The notes beneath the pieces are model-generated. The model was not told where the DNA came from. It saw only the letters and a program-made list of their open reading frames with translations, and ran no database searches. The translations under genes were made by a program, and so were the position numbers. A stretch of DNA of 6,051 nucleotides from Acidobacteriota bacterium (lineage in GTDB: Bacteria > Acidobacteriota > Blastocatellia > Pyrinomonadales > Pyrinomonadaceae), in NCBI GenBank assembly GCA_003222935.1, contig QHXL01000375.1, forward strand, positions 473-6,523, written 5' to 3'. Each line of letters begins with the position of its first letter. Position 1 is the stretch's first letter. Of this stretch, positions 1 to 6,050 are shown in pieces.

Positions 1-50
1 GGATTAGTTAGCGCCCTCATGATTTAGTGCGCTCGAGTTATGCCCCGCAG

Positions 51-178
51 ACTGAGACCGCGAGCGTCTCGCCTGCAACAGCGCTGTCGGGGGCGCAAAC
101 ATTGCCGCGGGGATCGAGGCCCTCGCGAAGTGAATGCGCAGAGCGGCGTTGGTCGGGCGAGACGCCCGCGGTCTCAGT
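51..178. repeat. GC-rich palindromic intergenic element (GAGACCGCGGGCGTCTC family)
   Basis: A 24-nt arm at 51-74 (begins ACTGAGACCGCG) is the reverse complement of 155-178 with two mismatches. Partial pairing continues inward for about another 13 nt. Each arm is also a small palindrome of its own, GAGAC...GTCTC. The centre (about 90-140) shows no gene. It lies 15 bp beyond the stop codon of the minus-strand porin gene, so it would be transcribed as a large hairpin at the 3' end of that mRNA and could stabilise it or help end transcription; there is no T-run typical of an intrinsic terminator. The form fits a MITE-like or REP-like interspersed repeat, but only one copy is in this window. An open frame on the minus strand through this element is a by-product of its GC-rich sequence. 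Confidence 0.75.
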
Positions 179-193
179 AAATCAGCTTCCCAG

Positions 194-1843
194 CTAAAAT
201 GAAAAGACGATCTGTTGTTGTACGCGATATGACGTTGGCACAAAGGCGCTAACTGGAACGAAGAAGCCTGGATACTGTCCGCTGCTGCGCAATGAGTTCT
301 GAATGAAGAACAGACTTTGCAGCGTAACCTTCTTCGCGATTCCGTATTCGAAGCGGAAGTGATGAGTTCGAATATTTACGCCGGTGCCGGTTCCGAGATC
401 GTCGTCCGTGAGTTGAGATATCAAAGCGTTTGCGCCTTTGATACTGAAGACATACAGAAACGACGTGTCGCCTTTCTTCGTTATCCTTCCTACTTGTAGT
501 GCAGTCAGTAGTGCATCCCGTTCATTCAATCCGGTTGCCACGTTGCGGGCCAGTTGAAGATTGAAGATTAGTGGAAACGTGTGGCTACCCGTGTTGAAGC
601 CGGCGTAATTCAGACGATAAGTGAGTCGAGCGATCTGAAATCCCGGAGCCGTAAACATGGCGCCGCCTGGAGTCGTGGTGGCGTTTCCAGATCCGGTAAG
701 TGGTCCTGAAAGAGCAAGTCCGATTCCGGGTTGAATGAGCAGTGCGGCGCCGTCCGTTGTTGACGCGAGCGCAATCTGATTGGCGTTTCGATAAACTTGC
801 ACATCACCCCCAAACTGATCTGACCATTTCTCATTGAATTTCTGATTGAACAACAAACCCTGGTGGAACAAGTTCGATGAACGGCCAGTGGTGCCTACCA
901 CTTCACCCGCTTTAGCCAGCGGACTACCGGCTGCGATGATCGCTACGTTTGGATTGCTGAGAATGTATTGACCAGCGCGAAATTCAATACTGGAAAAGTA
1001 GCCGGCATTCTTATCCAGTGACTTTACATATTTTTCGTTGAATCCGTTGAACCGAAGGTCGTCGTCAAAGAGGAAACGCGAGTTGTCGGCAAAGATAGCC
1101 TGCACGCGACCACCTTGTAGTTGAACTGATTTGATGGGGTGATAGTCGACCCAGGCTTCACTAATGAAGAAGGGATGGCGAGTGATGATCCCGCCGAAGT
1201 CTTGATCGAGCGTCAATCCGTTGTTTTCCGGACCCGTAGAAAGTTGTCCATGAAAACTCAGCGTCGGATATAGGTCGGTATCGAGGTTTACCCTAAACCG
1301 ATACCGTGCTCGAGCATTCTGTACGTGTTGTACTGAGGGCACACCTGGTTCGGTAGCAGATCTAAAGGTGCCGTCGAAACGTAGCCGAAAGTCTCCGCTA
1401 ACCCGGAGTGGCCCGATTCTTAACGCTTGACCTTCGAGCTTAGTGACTCGCTGTTCGACGGTGGACGGCGTTTGAGTTGTCTCAATTGGTGGTGAAGTTG
1501 TCGAAGAAGTGGTTGCGACGACCAGTGCTTCGGAACTTGCGACCGCTTCAATCAACTTTGGAGTAGTCGAGATCTTTGCGAGCAACGCTTGAATCGCGTT
1601 TTGCTGTTCAAGAATTGTCTTTTGAAGTTGATCCAGCTTGGCGTTTTGACGTTCGAGTTCAGTTTCCAGTGTACGTACGCGCTCACTCACGGTGGGTTCA
1701 GTGGTGGCGGCGGACGTTGCCGGTTTTTCTAAGTGGTTAGCGAGTTCTTGTGCTTGCCCTATCTGGGAACTAAGAGCAACTGCCATTAGGAACGCGCCAA
1801 TACAGGTCGTTAATCGCAGATATTGAGAGCTTGCGAACGTCAT
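194..1843 (-). CDS. Putative outer-membrane porin with N-terminal coiled coil
   Basis: This encodes a 549-residue secreted beta-barrel protein, most like the 'putative porin' family (Porin_5 type), which would sit in the outer membrane and let small solutes pass. Residues 1 to about 32 are a signal peptide with a hydrophobic core (CIGAFLMAVALSS) and a likely cleavage near GQA/QEL. Residues about 52-91 form a heptad coiled coil (VRTLETELERQNAKLDQLQ), followed by a Ser/Thr/Pro-rich linker (about 100-128) and a second short heptad. From about 145 to the end there are alternating amphipathic strands rich in aromatic residues (DFRLRFDGTF, RARYRFRVNLDTD), and the protein ends in Phe (IVFSF), the usual barrel-assembly signal. 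The start at 1843 is chosen because GAGGAG lies 8 nt upstream; an in-frame ATG at 1903 would add 20 residues before the signal peptide and lacks a good ribosome site. The gene is divergent from nuoA. The substrate cannot be read from the sequence. Confidence 0.85.
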   Translation of the reverse strand: MTFASSQYLRLTTCIGAFLMAVALSSQIGQAQELANHLEKPATSAATTEPTVSERVRTLETELERQNAKLDQLQKTILEQQNAIQALLAKISTTPKLIEAVASSEALVVATTSSTTSPPIETTQTPSTVEQRVTKLEGQALRIGPLRVSGDFRLRFDGTFRSATEPGVPSVQHVQNARARYRFRVNLDTDLYPTLSFHGQLSTGPENNGLTLDQDFGGIITRHPFFISEAWVDYHPIKSVQLQGGRVQAIFADNSRFLFDDDLRFNGFNEKYVKSLDKNAGYFSSIEFRAGQYILSNPNVAIIAAGSPLAKAGEVVGTTGRSSNLFHQGLLFNQKFNEKWSDQFGGDVQVYRNANQIALASTTDGAALLIQPGIGLALSGPLTGSGNATTTPGGAMFTAPGFQIARLTYRLNYAGFNTGSHTFPLIFNLQLARNVATGLNERDALLTALQVGRITKKGDTSFLYVFSIKGANALISQLTDDDLGTGTGVNIRTHHFRFEYGIAKKVTLQSLFFIQNSLRSSGQYPGFFVPVSAFVPTSYRVQQQIVFSF

Positions 1844-1959
1844 CGGTCTTGCTCCTCGCTTCGAGTTGTTGAATTTCTGGAATTGGAAAGGCAGGAACAC
1901 CATATGTCTTTTGCCTTAAATACGTCTTGCTTTGAAGTTACATAAATATGAACACAGGG
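1844..1959. other. Porin upstream region, no clear promoter seen
   Basis: This is the part of the divergent intergenic space between the porin start and the first inverted repeat. Apart from the porin ribosome site it should hold the minus-strand porin promoter. There are A/T-rich stretches on the minus strand (around 1935-1950) that could serve as a -10 box, but I could not pair any with a good -35, so no promoter is called. Confidence 0.4.
1852..1857 (-). promoter_or_regulatory. Ribosome binding site of the porin gene
   Basis: On the minus strand this reads GAGGAG, 8 nt before the ATG at 1843. It decides between the two in-frame ATG codons (1843 and 1903) in favour of the shorter protein, which then begins directly with a normal signal peptide. 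Confidence 0.75.
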
Positions 1960-2083
1960 AATGTCCGATATGCTTTAGCTTGTCGTGACCTGGACAAGCG
2001 ACAGATCGAAAAACTGAAGTTCGTCCGTAAGGTTGATCACGCCTGTTCCGCAGGTCACGACAAGCTGAAGCATATCGGACATT
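1960..2083. repeat. AATGTCCGATATGC inverted repeat, copy 1
   Basis: The left arm, 1960-1989, and the right arm, 2054-2083, are reverse complements over 30 nt with a single exception (T in the left arm, G in the right), which would be a G-U pair in RNA. Two more base pairs extend the stem inward to 1991/2052. The 64-nt interior has only weak further pairing and no gene. The arms match copy 2 (3444-3547) base for base, including the one non-complementary position, and both copies have the same orientation. The element sits between the divergent porin and nuoA genes and ends 13 bp before the nuoA -35 box. It could be a non-autonomous mobile element, a REP-like hairpin, or a transcription insulator. 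No target-site duplication is obvious. Confidence 0.9.
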
Positions 2084-2096
2084 CTTAAAGAGTTCG

Positions 2097-2125
2097 TTGA
2101 CACAATCTTCCGCCACGCTTACTAT
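2097..2125 (+). promoter_or_regulatory. Sigma70-type promoter of nuoAB
   Basis: A perfect -35 hexamer TTGACA (2097-2102) is followed by exactly 17 bp and the -10 hexamer TACTAT (2120-2125, four of six consensus bases). Transcription would start near 2132, giving a leader of about 37 nt before the nuoA ATG at 2169. The same bases have sometimes to be read as coding, since a TTG at 2097 is in frame with nuoA, but the promoter reading explains them better. Confidence 0.7.
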
Positions 2126-2168
2126 TTTGGCGTTCATCAACGTCATCGGCCTTCTGCATGAGAGAACA

Positions 2169-2585
2169 ATGCTTCTTGAGGCAGTAGCTTCCACTACAAA
2201 TTCCAACATCGGCAGTCCAATCACAGCGTATTGGCCGGTAATGATTTTCTTTGCCGTCGCCGTCGTGTTTCCCGTTTTGCCGCTAATCCTTGGCCGATTT
2301 CTCAGACCCATCAAGTATGAGAAAGCCAAGATGCGACCTTATGAGTGCGGCATCGACCCAATCACTGAAGCGCATGATCGTTTCACCGTCAGGTATTACA
2401 TCGTAGCGATGTTATTCCTGATATTCGACGTCGAGACGATTTTTCTTTTGCCCTGGGCAATTATCTTCATGGGAGATGACTTTTCGTTTACCAAATTTGC
2501 CCTTGTCGAGATGTTTGTCTTTATCGCGATCCTTGTGGTCGGTTATTACTACGCCTGGCGCAAAGGCGCACTCGAATGGGCCTGA
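2169..2585 (+). CDS. nuoA: NADH-quinone oxidoreductase subunit A (complex I)
   Basis: NuoA is a small inner-membrane subunit of respiratory complex I, which moves electrons from NADH to quinone and pumps protons. It lies at the junction of the membrane arm and the quinone site. The 138-residue product has three membrane helices (about 20-42, 73-98, 108-130). The family landmarks are present: the loop motif YECG at 58-61, RFTVRYYIVAMLFLIFDVE at 71-89 with the conserved acidic pair D87/E89, then FLLPWA, and the C-terminal KGALEW. The start at 2169 (MLLEAVAS) is preferred to an in-frame TTG at 2097, because 2097-2125 forms a promoter and the purine-rich GAGAGA lies just upstream of 2169. It is the first gene of a nuoA-nuoB transcript. 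Confidence 0.95.
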   Translation: MLLEAVASTTNSNIGSPITAYWPVMIFFAVAVVFPVLPLILGRFLRPIKYEKAKMRPYECGIDPITEAHDRFTVRYYIVAMLFLIFDVETIFLLPWAIIFMGDDFSFTKFALVEMFVFIAILVVGYYYAWRKGALEWA

Positions 2586-2588
2586 TGA

Positions 2589-2739
2589 AGATTGCAGATT
2601 TTCAGATTGCAGATTTCAGATTGGTCGATTCGTTAGCAGTTAACTTTCGATTTGTGGTCTTGAAAAACTAATCGACTCGCCCGATACAACAGATGCAATC
2701 TTCAATCTTCAATCTGAAATCTGAAATCTGAAATCTATT
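2589..2739. repeat. Inverted heptamer repeat array between nuoA and nuoB
   Basis: The left part, 2589-2624, is five units of AGATTGC/AGATTTC type (one is 8 nt long). The right part, 2698-2739, is six consecutive heptamers: ATCTTCA twice, ATCTGAA three times, then ATCTATT, which touches the nuoB ATG. Left and right parts are reverse complements in sense, and a further inner pair (GTCGATT at 2624-2630 with AATCGAC at 2670-2676) extends the palindrome. The 40-odd bases in the middle show nothing else. The transcript could fold into one long imperfect hairpin whose 3' side covers the nuoB start region. The 7-nt period makes length change by slippage plausible. Confidence 0.85.
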
Positions 2740-3369
2740 ATGTCTGAACACGAAGAGGGATTTGTACTAACTACTGTCGACTCGATCATGAATTCGATTC
2801 GACGGGGTGTTGGCGCCAAGGGTATGGATTTGGCCGCGCCAGTTGTTAACTGGGCCAGAAAGTCTGCGCTATGGCCCATGACCTTTGGTCTGGCTTGTTG
2901 CGCAATTGAGATGATTGCAACCGGCGCTGGTCGATTCGATATCGATCGTTTTGGAGCCGGAGTATTCAGGCCAAGCCCGCGACAGAGCGACTTGATCATT
3001 ATCGCCGGCACCGTGACCTTGAAGATGGGGCCGGTAGTCCGACGCGTTTACGATCAGATGCCCGAACCAAAATGGGCGATCGCCATGGGTGCTTGTGCCT
3101 CAACCGGCGGACCTTTTGACTCCTACTCAACGATGCAAGGTGTAGATCGCTGTATTCCGGTGGATGTATACATCCCGGGTTGTCCGCCGCGTCCGGAAGC
3201 TTTGCTTTACGGGTTGATGCGTTTGCAAGACATCATCATGCGCGAAGCTCCCTCAGCTTATCTCTTTGAATCGGATGGGGCCGTTCATCGCCGCCGAACT
3301 TTTGAGGGTGAAGATGCTGCGGTCGGGCAGAGTGGTGTTGAGTTGAGTAAAGCGTCAATGCTTGTCTAA
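2740..3369 (+). CDS. nuoB: NADH-quinone oxidoreductase subunit B (complex I, N2 cluster)
   Basis: NuoB is the peripheral-arm subunit that holds the N2 [4Fe-4S] cluster, the last electron carrier before quinone. The 209-residue product has all four cluster ligands: the tandem C53-C54 (GLACCAIEM), C119 (MGACAS) and C148 ([10 protein letters not shown]). Other family blocks are also intact: [14 protein letters not shown] before the Cys pair, [20 protein letters not shown], and [11 protein letters not shown]. The tail after about residue 175 (with RRRTFEGED) is variable in the family. Length is normal. The start at ATG 2740 has no recognisable Shine-Dalgarno sequence, since the heptamer array occupies that place; an ATG at 2788 would also keep the core but has no better site. 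It is co-transcribed with nuoA and followed by a terminator, so nuoC and the rest are not in this unit. Confidence 0.96.
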   Translation: MSEHEEGFVLTTVDSIMNSIRRGVGAKGMDLAAPVVNWARKSALWPMTFGLACCAIEMIATGAGRFDIDRFGAGVFRPSPRQSDLIIIAGTVTLKMGPVVRRVYDQMPEPKWAIAMGACASTGGPFDSYSTMQGVDRCIPVDVYIPGCPPRPEALLYGLMRLQDIIMREAPSAYLFESDGAVHRRRTFEGEDAAVGQSGVELSKASMLV

Positions 3370-3392
3370 GAATTATTCGAATCAGGACACGC

Positions 3393-3420
3393 AAAGCCTC
3401 CCGTTATTGGGAGGCTTTTT
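3393..3420 (+). terminator. Intrinsic terminator after nuoB
   Basis: A 10-bp perfect stem (AAAGCCTCCC with GGGAGGCTTT) around the 6-nt loop GTTATT runs into a T-run ending at 3420. It begins 24 bp after the nuoB stop and closes the nuoAB transcript. The A-run on the other side gives it some bidirectional character. Confidence 0.93.
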
Positions 3421-3443
3421 AAGTTCTTAGGAGCTTCGGAAAA

Positions 3444-3547
3444 AATGTCCGATATGCTTTAGCTTGTCGTGACTTTCGTTTCAGACCTCCTCGTGTTTAA
3501 TCAAGCCTCTTGTCTAAGTCACGACAAGCTGAAGCATATCGGACATT
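3444..3547. repeat. AATGTCCGATATGC inverted repeat, copy 2
   Basis: Arms at 3444-3473 and 3518-3547 are identical to those of copy 1 (1960-2083), again with the single T/G non-complementary position, and the stem extends two more pairs to 3475/3516. The 44-nt interior is unrelated to the 64-nt interior of copy 1. It lies 23 bp after the nuoB terminator and ends 66 bp before the sigma-factor start. Both copies therefore face the same way on either side of nuoAB. Confidence 0.9.
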
Positions 3548-3550
3548 AAA

Positions 3551-3580
3551 GGGAAGAAACCTGCGTTACCCTCCGTCTAA
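3551..3580 (+). promoter_or_regulatory. Possible ECF-type promoter of the sigma operon
   Basis: GTCTAA at 3575-3580 resembles the -10 element of sigmaE-like ECF promoters, and GGGAAGA at 3551-3557 stands 17 bp upstream where a GGAAC-like -35 would be. The -35 match is poor, so this is tentative. Autoregulation is usual for ECF sigma operons. Confidence 0.25.
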
Positions 3581-3613
3581 TCTTTTGTTAGCGGCAGTAA
3601 GCGGGGGAGCGAA

Positions 3614-4176
3614 ATGGAGCAGCGCGCCGTAATGGCTGAGCAGATTATCAATGGCCGCATAATTGAAGCCTGCCAGCAGGGTGATCGCGACGCCTTTCAA
3701 ACTCTCTTCGAAACTTACAAGGACAAGGTGTTTTCCATCGCTGTCTACTCCGTCGGTGGCGACAAATCGATAGCCGATGATGTCACCCAGCAGATCTTTC
3801 TGAAACTGTTTACGGCGATAAAGCAGTTTCGAGGAGCCTCGTTGTGAATGCCTGCATGGACGAACGTCGAAGGCGGCGCCGCTTAATTCCCTGGGGAGAC
3901 ACGTCAGCAATGAATGACAGGTCAGAAAAGAAACCCCAGGAGAAGCAATACGCGCGAACCGAAGTGGCGGAATCAGTGAGAGTGGCGATTGGTCTTTTGA
4001 AGCCAAAGTTTCGTTTGCCGATCTTACTGAAATATATCGAGGGACTGTCGTACGACGAAATAGCGACGGTGATGGGATGCTCAAAAGGAACTGTGGCTTC
4101 GCGGCTTAATCGCGGTCACAGTCAACTGTCCAAACATCTGGCCCATCTGCGCGAACACGTCGTCGGCGAGGAATAG
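3614..4176 (+). pseudogene. ECF RNA polymerase sigma factor, internally deleted and frameshifted
   Basis: An intact relative would be a sigma70-family ECF factor that binds core RNA polymerase and directs it to stress promoters. Two pieces are seen. 3614-3847 encodes 77 residues of sigma2 (regions 2.1-2.2: AFQTLFETYKDKVFSIA, ADDVTQQIFLKLF, then FRGAS) and ends at a TGA. In another frame the protein resumes at LVVNACMDERRRRRR (around 3837) and continues through sigma4, with the helix-turn-helix LSYDEIATVMGCSKGTVASR, to 4176. Between FRGAS and LVVNAC the family normally has about ten residues like SFxTWLYR, the -10 melting and recognition core; they are absent. The start at 3614 follows GGGGGAG at a short 4-nt spacing. 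The stop is 5 nt before the anti-sigma start. An assembly error is possible, but loss of about 28 nt is not a simple miscalled base. A separate sigma4-only protein starting at GTG 3844 is conceivable but unsupported. Confidence 0.8.
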
Positions 4177-4181
4177 GAAGT

Positions 4182-5361
4182 ATGTTTTCGAAGCACGTTT
4201 CCAAAAACATCTCGGCTTACTGTCACGGCGAACTGAGTGTCGATGAGTCGCGAGAGTTTAGCGAGCACATTCTCGCTTGTGCGCGGTGTCGCTCAGCGTA
4301 TGAAGAAATCAAACTTGGGATAAAGTTTGCCGAGCAGTTACCGCAGCTCTCTCCTTCAGCGAGTCTCTGGCAGAACATTGAAGCGAAGATTGAAACGACT
4401 CCTGCCTCGCGGCCAGGCAGTGGCTGGGCTTTCTTGAACTCATGGCAGACACAACTGGCTGCGGCCGCAGTTGTGCTTTTGGTGGTTGCTGTACTTGGAA
4501 TCTGGTGGATGCGTCGTCCACCCTTACCACCACCCGTCAATACGGTGGCTTCCTGGGAAGTTGAGCGAGTTAACGGTACGGTACGCGTCGGATCTTGCGA
4601 TGTTGAGAAGAAAGCTCAGTTGACGGTTGGTGAGTGGCTGGAGACCGATGGTAATTCTGTTGCGCAGGTTGCCGTGAGCTCAATTGGTCATGTTGAAGTC
4701 GATTCGAATACCCGTATCAGACTTGTCACATCGGCTTGAGCTCGCTCGGGGCAAGCTAAGCGCGCGAATCTGGGCGCCACCGAGACTCTTTTTTGTTGAT
4801 ACTCCATCCGCCGTAGCCGCAGACCTCGGCTGTGCTTATACCCTGGAAGTAGACGATGCAGGCGCGAGTCTTCTGCGAGTTACTTCCGGTTGGGTTGCGT
4901 TGGAGTTAAAAGATCGAGAGTCGATGGTACCTGCCGGAGCGGCTTGTGAAACTAAACCAGGCGTTGGCCCAGGCACTCCATACTTCGAGGATGCAAATCA
5001 GGAGTTTCGTCAGTCGCTAAGAAAAGTGGACTTTGACAGTGACGCCACAACTAAGAAGGTTGCATTAGGTAAGATGCTGAATAACTCTCGGAGTCGCGAC
5101 ACATTGACGCTTTGGCATCTGCTACCACGCGTCGAGGGAGAGGAGCGCGGCAAAGTCTACGACAGGATCGCTTCATTCGCGCCGCCGCCGATGGACGTAA
5201 CGCGTGCCGGGGTGCTTCGTCTAAATGGAGAAATGCTCGAATCATGGAGAGTTCAATTGGAAGAAACGTGGGCGCTTCGCACACCGATTCCGAAGAAAGT
5301 TGCGGAGGCATACTGGGGACTTAAAAAAGGCATCGAACGACCCGTTACCAAAACCAAGTAG
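4182..5361 (+). pseudogene. Anti-sigma factor (zinc finger, membrane helix, FecR domain), frameshifted
   Basis: The intact protein would hold the upstream ECF sigma factor at the membrane and release it on a periplasmic signal. The first piece, 4182-4739 (185 residues), has an anti-sigma zinc finger with H29, C33 and C36 (SEHILACARCRSAYEE), one transmembrane helix at about 91-110, a Pro-rich linker, and the beginning of a FecR domain (about 123 onward) up to RIRLVTSA, then TGA. The remainder continues in a different frame from CAT at 4729 (HRLELARGKLSARIWAPP) through FFVDTPSAVAADLGCAYTLEV and a family-typical C-terminal part (DTLTLWHLLPRVEGEERG, YDRIASFAPPP) to 5361. The join, at about 4725-4731, needs two extra bases (modulo 3) to restore the frame. 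Relatives I remember have a few more residues between RLV and HRL, so a small deletion of about 14 or 17 nt is likely. No other stop occurs in either part, so the lesion is recent or artefactual. Confidence 0.8.
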
Positions 5362-5368
5362 TTCTGCA

Positions 5369-5485
5369 TTGCTCAGAAATCTCTGCGCAATTCTCAGCGT
5401 CCTCTGCGTCTCTGCCGTGATAATTGCCCGAACACCAAAAACCGCAGAGACGCAAAGAGCGCTGAGGTTTCGCAGAGAAGAGCAA
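5369..5485. repeat. CTCTGCGTCTCTGCGG-type palindromic repeat
   Basis: An imperfect inverted repeat made of several matched blocks: TTGCTC 5369-5374 with 5480-5485, TCTCTGCG 5380-5387 with 5471-5478, CTCAGCG 5393-5399 with 5460-5466, and TGCGTCTCTGC 5405-5415 with 5444-5454. Together they could form a long hairpin with a loop near 5420-5440. It begins 7 bp after the stop of the anti-sigma gene. Similar CTCTGCGTCTCTGCGG repeats are, from memory, scattered through many environmental genomes. Open frames seen through it on both strands are by-products of the palindrome. The remaining bases to 5567 show no clear feature. Confidence 0.8.
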
Positions 5486-5576
5486 CAGCGGGGGTAAACC
5501 GCCCTTCCCAACTTGCAATGGTTGATGTGCCACTAGTATTCGCAGATTGGCAGCTAACTCGTAGAATGAGGCTTAA

Positions 5577-6050
5577 ATGACTAAGGTGAAGAGAATACTC
5601 AAGTGGTTATTGCTGGCGGCGGTAATTGTGGTTGTCGTTATGCAGTTCTTTGGTCCAAAGAGAACTAATCCGACAGCGGAAGCCTCGCTAGCACTGGAGT
5701 CGCACGCTCAGGTCCCGGCGAATGTTAAGGCAGTTCTCGATCGCTCCTGCGCTGACTGTCACTCAAACAATACTCGCTGGCCATGGTACAGCCGGGTTGC
5801 GCCGGTTTCCTGGTTTGTCATTGATCATGTAAACGACGGGCGCGAGCAATTGAATTTGTCTGAGTGGGGTAGATACGACAAGCGTCAGCAGAGTCACAAC
5901 CTTGATGATATGTGTGAGTTGGCTACCGAAGGAGACATGCCGCTCAGTTCATACACTCCACTTCATCCCGGTTCAAAACCGACCGCAGACGATATAAAAA
6001 TACTGTGCGATTGGACCAATGCCGAACAGGCACGACTGGCGTTGCGCTAA
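5577..6050 (+). CDS. Haem-binding domain protein, membrane anchored
   Basis: The 157-residue product matches the small 'haem-binding domain' (Haem_bd) family of c-type cytochrome-like proteins. Residues 1-9 are basic and 10-26 form one hydrophobic segment (WLLLAAVIVVVVMQFFG), an uncleaved anchor or signal peptide, which places the domain in the periplasm. The covalent haem site CADCH is at 58-62 and is followed by the family signature SNNTRWPWYSRVAPVSWFV. Further on come the polar HVNDGREQLNLSEW block and EGDMPLSSYTPLHPGSKPTADD, whose Met is a candidate second haem ligand. Length is usual for the family. The ATG at 5577 follows GAGG at 5568-5571, 5 nt away. It stands apart from the sigma locus, behind a palindromic repeat, and is probably transcribed alone. 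Its redox partner is unknown; the family is often found near c-type cytochromes. Confidence 0.9.
   Translation: MTKVKRILKWLLLAAVIVVVVMQFFGPKRTNPTAEASLALESHAQVPANVKAVLDRSCADCHSNNTRWPWYSRVAPVSWFVIDHVNDGREQLNLSEWGRYDKRQQSHNLDDMCELATEGDMPLSSYTPLHPGSKPTADDIKILCDWTNAEQARLALR

Noticed and set aside
4..243. Minus-strand open frame of 79 codons
   Set aside because: It runs through the GC-rich palindrome at 51-178 and overlaps the porin 3' end; no ribosome site and no recognisable protein.
1960..2083. CRISPR array or intrinsic terminator
   Set aside because: There are only two arms, inverted rather than direct, and no T-run follows the stem.
2158..2187. Nine-codon frame (ATG at 2158) overlapping the nuoA start
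   Set aside because: Too short and without a clear ribosome site; the GAGAGA inside it better serves nuoA.
1916..2329. Minus-strand open frame of 137 codons opposite the nuoA 5' half
   Set aside because: It crosses the inverted repeat, the nuoA promoter and conserved nuoA coding sequence; it is a shadow frame.
2585..2671. 28-codon frame (MKIADFQIADF...) overlapping the nuoA stop as TGATG
   Set aside because: The overlap hints at translational coupling, but the peptide is just the translation of the heptamer repeats.
3566..4084. Minus-strand 172-codon frame opposite the sigma factor
   Set aside because: The plus strand has unmistakable sigma2 and sigma4 blocks; this is the complementary shadow.
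5225..5533. Several open frames on both strands around the anti-sigma 3' end
   Set aside because: All run through the palindrome at 5369-5485, which gives mirror-image peptides on the two strands.
5513..5539. TTGCAA and TAGTAT as a promoter for the haem-binding gene
   Set aside because: Both boxes match only four of six bases and the spacer is 15 bp, too weak to call.
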